Below the pieces are notes generated by a model, which saw only the letters and a program-made list of their open reading frames with translations, was not told where the DNA came from and made no database searches. Shown in pieces: positions 6,577 to 10,279 of a stretch of DNA of 10,279 nucleotides. The translations under genes were made by a program, and so were the position numbers. The stretch covers positions 1 to 10,279 of the forward strand of contig JAITSE010000072.1 of assembly GCA_031288005.1 (NCBI GenBank). The letters are read 5' to 3'. The DNA comes from Treponema sp. (lineage in GTDB: Bacteria > Spirochaetota > Spirochaetia > Treponematales > Breznakiellaceae). How positions within the stretch are numbered: position 1 is the first letter of the stretch; each line of letters starts with the position of its first letter.

Positions 6577-7488
6577 TCTGCCGATAATAAACCCGTGAAA
6601 CTTCTCAGACGTCAGACCTTTTTTCCGTTTCTTTCTCTGCTGTTTTTATTGTGCTGCTCCTGCGCGACTAAGCCGCCCGCAGAAAAACTTACGACCCTGC
6701 TTCCACAGGCTCCTGCCCAACCACGGCCCACAGCCAGTCTCGGCTTTGAACGGATAGAAGCGGTTACACCGGAGACCCTTTCCCTGATTTTCCTTTTGAA
6801 AGCGGAGAACTCCGGGGCTGAGCCGGTCCGTATACGGGCGGAGGGCTTCAGGGCTGCGGTGAACAGCGTTGAACAGAATGAACTGTCCGGCCTTGCCCTG
6901 GAAGAGGAAATTCTGGAAGCCGCTTCTTCCGGTTCATATCCCCTGCGGTTTGAGACCGCGCTGACAGCGGAGCTGTTTCGGGATTTACAGGACCCGGCAG
7001 GGGAAGCGGCGCTGTCAGCGGAGCTTGTTTTCACCTATGCATCAGGCGAGGAGATAAAAACTACTGTCGAGGCCCTTGGCATATTCCCCATAATACGAAA
7101 ACCGGAAGTGCGGATCACCGCCATAGCTGTGAAAAAGGCTGATCTAATCAATACCAGATTCAAGGTCAGCCTAAGAATTGACAACCCGAACAGTTTTCCT
7201 GTTGAGCTGTCTTCATTTAATTATGAGCTTTACAACGCTGGACGGCTCTGGGCTGATGGCGTGAAGGAAGACGTTCTGGCTGTTCCCCCGGAAAGTTCCG
7301 CGGAGACGGAACTCCTGCTCGTTATGAATTTTCTTAATATGAACCGGGAGCTTTTGAATCAGGTAGCGGCTATGCGCGACATAAGCTACCGGTTTACCGG
7401 GAAGGCGGAAGTGAGTACCGGCATCGGCTATTTTCCAGGGTTCAGCATAAAATATGATCTTTCAGGCCATGCGGAGGTCTCGGAGTGA
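6556..7488 (+). CDS. Lipoprotein with two LEA/WHy-like domains
   Basis: The product has 310 residues from the chosen GTG. A basic stretch (KLLRR) and a hydrophobic core end in LLCCSC, with Cys36 as the likely lipid site. The lipobox is loose, as is common in spirochaetes. Two domains of the LEA type 2 / WHy beta-sandwich kind follow, at about 63-174 and 184-308. The second has the typical motif DNPNSFPV at 209-216 and a later alternation of strands ending in YDLSGHAEV. By family such domains occur in desiccation- and stress-related proteins; no enzyme role is known, and the job here is open. The start is uncertain: GTG at 6556 sits 6 nt after a -10-like box, GTG at 6595 gives a shorter classic signal peptide, and TTG at 6514 has GGAGG but overlaps pepF. 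Confidence 0.85.
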   Translation: MNKRFRQSADNKPVKLLRRQTFFPFLSLLFLLCCSCATKPPAEKLTTLLPQAPAQPRPTASLGFERIEAVTPETLSLIFLLKAENSGAEPVRIRAEGFRAAVNSVEQNELSGLALEEEILEAASSGSYPLRFETALTAELFRDLQDPAGEAALSAELVFTYASGEEIKTTVEALGIFPIIRKPEVRITAIAVKKADLINTRFKVSLRIDNPNSFPVELSSFNYELYNAGRLWADGVKEDVLAVPPESSAETELLLVMNFLNMNRELLNQVAAMRDISYRFTGKAEVSTGIGYFPGFSIKYDLSGHAEVSE

Positions 7489-7566
7489 AGAAGCCCGAAC
7501 AAACGGATTTTAGTCCTAATGACTAAAGTCATAAGATTCAGCGGGGCAGCTTCGGACGGATGTTCT

Positions 7567-7588
7567 TAATCCGGATTACCGTTATATT
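7567..7588 (+). promoter_or_regulatory. Palindrome and -10-like box before the thioesterase gene
   Basis: A perfect 12-bp palindrome taatccggatta (7567-7578) is followed by TATATT (7583-7588). The box ends 6 nt before the ATG at 7595 and there is no Shine-Dalgarno sequence. This is the same geometry as at pepF and hints at a leaderless transcript. A good -35 is not seen. A separate weak hairpin, tttagtc at 7509-7515 with gactaaa at 7521-7527, follows the upstream gene without a T-run. Confidence 0.35.
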
Positions 7589-7594
7589 TAAATC

Positions 7595-8032
7595 ATGCCT
7601 TCTTCACTTGTGCAGATTATCATGCCTTCCCATGTCAACGGCGTAAACAGGCTTTTCGGCGGGCAGCTTATGGCGTGGATAGATATTGCGGCTGCCGTAG
7701 AAGCCCGCCGCCATACCAAAAGCCAGGTTGTTACCGCCGCGGTGGATAACCTTATCTTCCTGGGTCCCGCCTTTCTTGACGAAACCGTGCGTCTCGACGC
7801 AATAGTTACCTGGACCGGGAAAACCAGCCTTGAAGTCAGGGTAGACAGCTTTATAGAATCTCTTTCCGGCGGGGAAAGGCTGATAAACCGGGCCTACCTT
7901 GTGTTTGTCGCCATCGACGGGGAAGGACGGCCCGCCCAGGTTCCGGCATTTACGCCCCGGACAGCGGAGGGAAAAGAGGAATGGCGCAGGGCCGCCGAGC
8001 GCCGGGAGATGCGGCTCCGTTTCGTTGGTTGA
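7595..8032 (+). CDS. Hotdog-fold acyl-CoA thioesterase (YciA/BFIT type)
   Basis: The product has 145 residues, the usual size of a single-hotdog cytoplasmic acyl-CoA hydrolase. It should cleave acyl-CoA to free acid and CoA; chain-length preference cannot be read from sequence. The signature is clear. VQIIMPSHVN at 6-15 is followed by LFGGQLMAWID at 20-30, with Asp30 at the position used for catalysis in YciA-like enzymes. VVTAAVDNLIFLGP and GKTSLEVRV follow. The charged C-terminal tail after about residue 120 is normal for the group. ATG at 7595 is preferred because VQIIMP is conserved in the family, although no ribosome binding site is visible. It follows the LEA lipoprotein gene after 106 bp on the same strand. 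Confidence 0.9.
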   Translation: MPSSLVQIIMPSHVNGVNRLFGGQLMAWIDIAAAVEARRHTKSQVVTAAVDNLIFLGPAFLDETVRLDAIVTWTGKTSLEVRVDSFIESLSGGERLINRAYLVFVAIDGEGRPAQVPAFTPRTAEGKEEWRRAAERREMRLRFVG

Positions 8033-8079
8033 TTTGACCCAATCAACCAACCCCGCCGCAGAGCGGCGGGGTATGGTTG
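8024..8079 (+). terminator. Terminator with an alternative upstream hairpin
   Basis: Arms 8044-8058 and 8064-8079 form a strong stem with inner ccccgccg/cggcgggg, loop cagag and one bulged base. A short T-rich stretch follows, so this is a likely end of the thioesterase transcript. The arm aatcaaccaac (8041-8051) can instead pair perfectly with gttggttgatt (8024-8034), which spans the stop codon. The two hairpins exclude each other. Confidence 0.6.
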
Positions 8080-8207
8080 TTCTCATAAGGTATTTGCATT
8101 CGGACTTTCATACCTTTATGACCGCGGCAGAGCCGGAAGCAAGCGCGGAAACTATGTTTCCGATGCTTGCCGGCATGAAACCCTCAATACGAATCAAAAA
8201 ACATTAG
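8073..8207 (+). other. Small open frame of 44 codons, coding status doubtful
   Basis: An ATG at 8073 opens 44 codons ending in TAG at 8207. It has no properly spaced ribosome binding site and starts inside the terminator hairpin. The product is not recognised. It may be chance or the remains of a gene. The rest of the spacer up to 8248 shows nothing clear. Confidence 0.12.
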
Positions 8208-8248
8208 GACATTACAGTTCCCAAAATTTTCCGATCCGGATTCCACCT

Positions 8249-8473
8249 CTACCACTTGCCTTTTTGGATGGCTTTTTCGATGGATTCCTGAACCAGCTTA
8301 TTGTACCAGCCGTAGTCAAAAGGCTGCTTTGTCCTGACTACCGGTTTAATCGCGGCTTCAAGCTCATCGTGACAGGCTTCACAAATATCCCGATGGGCCA
8401 GGTGAAAATAATTACGGGCGGGAATAGGCTGTTCAACAGCGTGTTTGCAAACATCGCATGTAATGGTTTTCAT
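8249..8473 (-). CDS. Small four-cysteine (zinc-ribbon-like) protein
   Basis: The product has 74 residues. Cys6-x2-Cys9 and Cys31-x2-Cys34 are arranged like a zinc ribbon or rubredoxin-like knuckle pair, with several histidines (11, 24, 27, 35) between and near them. The C-terminal half, from about residue 40, is helical-looking and charged, ending in KGKW. I do not recognise a named family; metal binding is inferred from the cysteine spacing alone. The ATG at 8473 is chosen because GAGGAG stands 6 nt before it; an in-frame ATG at 8515 would add 14 residues without a good site. A TATAAT on the minus strand at 8507-8502 may be its -10 box. The gene is divergent from the neuB-family gene. Confidence 0.8.
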   Translation of the reverse strand: MKTITCDVCKHAVEQPIPARNYFHLAHRDICEACHDELEAAIKPVVRTKQPFDYGWYNKLVQESIEKAIQKGKW

Positions 8474-8533
8474 ATTACACTCCTCATTGTAAAAGTAACT
8501 AATTATATGGTACACCTAATAAAGAAAAAAGTC

Positions 8534-8539
8534 GAGAGG
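8534..8539 (+). promoter_or_regulatory. Ribosome binding site for the GTG start of the neuB-family gene
   Basis: GAGAGG stands 7 nt before the GTG at 8547 and supports this unusual start codon. The residues after it (MGFEKFR) lead directly into the first strand of the family fold. Confidence 0.65.
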
Positions 8540-8546
8540 TTTACAG

Positions 8547-9656
8547 GTGGGATTTGAAAAATTCAGAGTAACGGATCGTGAATTTGGCCCCAAAACGGCG
8601 CTCATCATCGCGGAACTGGGTACTTCCCATGGTTGCGATCCGGTCAAGGCCGCCGAACTCATCGCCGCCGCCGCCGAGGCGGGCGCGGACTGCGTTAAAT
8701 CCCAGGTTGTTTATGCCGATGAGATACTTCACCCGAATACAGGAGAAGTCGCCCTGCCGGGCGGGAACATAAGGCTCTACGACCGTTTTAAACAGCTTGA
8801 AACGGACATTTCTTTCTTTGCGAGAATGAAGGAAGAAACGGAAAAACGGGGGCTTCTCTTCCTTTGTACCCCTTTTGGCATTAAAAGCGCCCGGGAACTG
8901 CGGAAATTGGGGCCCGAATTCATCAAAATCGCCTCACCGGAGCTCAATTTCAGCTCTCTCCTCAAGGAAGTCGCCTCCTATAAGCTGCCGGCGCTCCTTT
9001 CGACAGGGGTCTCAAAGCTCGCCGACATAGAAGAAGCGGTCTCCCTCCTGGGCGGGGAGGCTCAAATCTGCCTGCTCCACTGCGTAACCTGCTATCCCGC
9101 GCCGGAAAGGGACTACAATCTCCGGGTTTTGCAGAGCCTCCGCTCGGTCTTCGGGCTCCCCGTAGGGGTGAGCGACCACAGCACAGACCCCGAACTGGTT
9201 CCGGTTCTCTCCATAGCCATGGGGGGAGGGGTGATCGAAAAGCACTTCTGCCTTTCCCGGGATGATCCGGGCCTGGACGACCCCATCGCCCTGCCTCCCG
9301 CCGCCTTTGCCCGCATGGTTAAGGCGGTCCGCCGGGCCTCGCGGATGGAGGCGGCGGCGGTCCTGGAGGAGCTTTCCCGGCAGCGGGGCCGGGAGCTTGT
9401 GGAGGCGGTCCTGGGGGACGGGGTCAAACGGCTGGCCCCCTCGGAAAGGGCCAATTACGAGCGGACAAACCGTTCAATCCACGCCCTCAGAGACATAAAA
9501 GAGGGCGAAACCATCAAAAAAGGCATGATCGCCTCTTTAAGAACCGAAAAAATCCTGAGACCCGGCCTCCCGCCTTCCTGGGAAGAGGCGATCATCGGGC
9601 GGAAGGCCGCCTGTTTCATTCCCGCCGGGGAAGGAATCCGTCTCGAGGACATTTGA
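8547..9656 (+). CDS. neuB: NeuB/SpsE-family nonulosonic acid (sialic-acid-type) synthase
   Basis: The product has 369 residues, close to the family's usual 340-370. Such enzymes condense phosphoenolpyruvate with an N-acetylated hexosamine derivative to give a nonulosonic acid, used on surface glycans or flagellin. The TIM barrel opens with LIIAELGTSH (19-28, Glu23) and GADCVKSQ (Lys51). It continues with FIKIASPEL (125-133), LLSTG (150-154) and GVSDHST (207-213, His211). EKH at 231-233 supplies His233; His211 and His233 match the metal ligands of meningococcal NeuB. The C-terminal SAF (antifreeze-like) domain spans about 305-369 with Arg309 in TNRSI. GLDDPIAL replaces the usual GPDH-type motif, so the sugar substrate is uncertain (sialic, legionaminic and pseudaminic acids are all possible). 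No neuA or neuC gene is adjacent. It starts with GTG. Confidence 0.9.
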   Translation: MGFEKFRVTDREFGPKTALIIAELGTSHGCDPVKAAELIAAAAEAGADCVKSQVVYADEILHPNTGEVALPGGNIRLYDRFKQLETDISFFARMKEETEKRGLLFLCTPFGIKSARELRKLGPEFIKIASPELNFSSLLKEVASYKLPALLSTGVSKLADIEEAVSLLGGEAQICLLHCVTCYPAPERDYNLRVLQSLRSVFGLPVGVSDHSTDPELVPVLSIAMGGGVIEKHFCLSRDDPGLDDPIALPPAAFARMVKAVRRASRMEAAAVLEELSRQRGRELVEAVLGDGVKRLAPSERANYERTNRSIHALRDIKEGETIKKGMIASLRTEKILRPGLPPSWEEAIIGRKAACFIPAGEGIRLEDI

Positions 9657-9690
9657 GGCGGGAAAGGATTCCTGATCGTAACTATTCAAA

Positions 9691-9766
9691 AGGGGGGGCT
9701 GTTTCCGGGCATGGATTCCCATACTGTTACCCTTGCTTTCCGCCCCCCCTGCGGCCGGGCCCGGCC
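9691..9766 (+). terminator. G/C-run hairpin and GC palindrome after neuB (possible terminator)
   Basis: Arms aggggggg (9691-9698) and ccccccct (9743-9750) can pair around a 44-nt loop. A perfect 14-bp palindrome ggccgggcccggcc (9753-9766) follows at once. No T-run is present, so termination is only a guess from position, 35-110 bp after the stop codon. Confidence 0.35.
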
Positions 9767-9988
9767 TACCCCCCCAATGCTAAACTTTACCCACGGATTT
9801 AATGAATTTAACCACAACCACACGAAGCAGGGTTATTGAAGCAAATGTTTGCAAGGTTCGTGTGAACCTATGCTCATCTTCCGGGTATAACCGCAGGCAT
9901 AAACCCGCAATACACCCCGTTCACGGGTTTCTTCCGCCGCGAAGTGATTGCGGATAGGTATCTGTGGGTCAGGTTTAGCCCAAATGGG

Positions 9989-10119
9989 GGTCTGACCCCT
10001 TGAAAAAGGTCTGACCCCCTGAAAAGGGTCTGACCCTCAACAAGGGACAGGCCCCTGAAAAGGGTCTGACCCCCTGAAAAGGGTCTGACCCCCGAAAAAA
10101 GGTCTGACCCCGAAACAGA
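9989..10119. repeat. Degenerate 19-bp tandem array, seven units
   Basis: Seven units of 18-19 bp follow the model ggtctgaccccctgaaaag. They start at 9989, 10008, 10027, 10045, 10063, 10082 and 10101. Each except the fourth contains the short inverted repeat ggtc-t-gacc. Units 2 and 5 are identical; units 3 and 4 are one base shorter and most diverged. The stretch 10120-10138 looks like a decayed eighth unit. A period of 19 does not fit codons. Confidence 0.85.
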
Positions 10120-10279
10120 GGGGGTAGACGGAGACCCCGCAGGGCCGCGCAGCGGCACGTGGAGGCTCCGGCGTTGGGGGAGGCTTCCCCCTCAAAGTTA
10201 TTCTTGTGGTTTTATAATCGCTTCGTTTTGTAGTTTCTACCGAATTTCAGCCTTAGACAGGTTGTCAATTTCGAAAATT

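Larger units (their letters stand above)
9657..10279. other. Gene-free region after the neuB-family gene
   Basis: No credible gene is seen in these 623 bases. Between 9691 and 9775 there are three 7-base G or C runs, a hairpin and a GC palindrome. Small hairpins occur at 9841-9852 (gcaaa/tttgc) and 9854-9869 (aggttc/gaacct). A 19-bp tandem array fills 9989-10119. Further hairpins lie at 10144-10156 (gccgc/gcggc) and 10176-10191 (ggggga/tccccc). TATAAT at 10213-10218 has no matching -35. The last 80 bases are AT-rich and unassigned. Confidence 0.7.

Noticed and set aside
7899..8207. Plus-strand open frame of 102 codons overlapping the thioesterase gene
   Set aside because: Its first half is an out-of-frame reading of the thioesterase. 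Only the last 44 codons lie outside, and they are listed as doubtful.
9854..9869. tRNA T-arm-like sequence ggttcgtgtgaacc
   Set aside because: It is only a small hairpin. No acceptor, D or anticodon stems can be placed around it.
9989..10119. CRISPR array
   Set aside because: Units are directly adjacent with no spacers, and the unit length is too short for a repeat-spacer period. No cas gene is present.
9874..10158. Minus-strand open frame of 94 codons across the tandem array
   Set aside because: The 19-bp period shifts frame from unit to unit, the protein is only a reading of the repeats, and no ribosome binding site is seen.

Overview
The window reads as chromosomal DNA of a spirochaete, most probably a Treponema of the termite-gut type. 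The grounds are a lipoprotein made of InlB-type repeats followed by a glycine-rich beta-helix, a second lipoprotein with a loose lipobox, GC-rich genes set in AT-rich spacers, and many dispersed hairpins between genes. This placement is an inference from gene style; no rRNA or other marker is present.

Layout. Positions 1-507 hold no gene but are densely structured: hairpins plus a composite repeat element (230-479) bounded by 8-bp terminal inverted repeats. At 508-3669 (+) lies a 1053-residue surface lipoprotein with eight InlB/Listeria-Bacteroides repeats and a beta-helix-like C-terminal part. A second copy of the composite element (3677-3969) starts 7 bp after its stop codon, so the gene is framed like a cassette. 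On the minus strand follow efp (4043-4606, elongation factor P) and, upstream of it in transcription order, pepF (4733-6541, M3-family oligoendopeptidase). Divergent from pepF is a lipoprotein with two LEA/WHy-like domains (6556-7488, +), then a hotdog-fold acyl-CoA thioesterase (7595-8032, +). A 74-residue four-cysteine protein (8249-8473, -) is divergent from a NeuB/SpsE-family nonulosonate synthase (8547-9656, +). The last 620 bp hold no credible gene. They carry G/C-run hairpins, a 14-bp GC palindrome and a degenerate seven-unit 19-bp tandem array.

The genes do not form one pathway. They are mostly single transcription units: translation (efp), peptide turnover (pepF), envelope lipoproteins, acyl-CoA metabolism and surface-sugar synthesis. 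The most unusual content is non-coding. The two composite elements share terminal repeats, a nearly identical 25-nt loop, and mutually exclusive stem-loops whose arms differ between copies by compensating changes. This is direct evidence that the paired structure is maintained. A second curiosity is a promoter-sized palindrome between pepF and the LEA lipoprotein, placed so that both genes could be read from leaderless transcripts.
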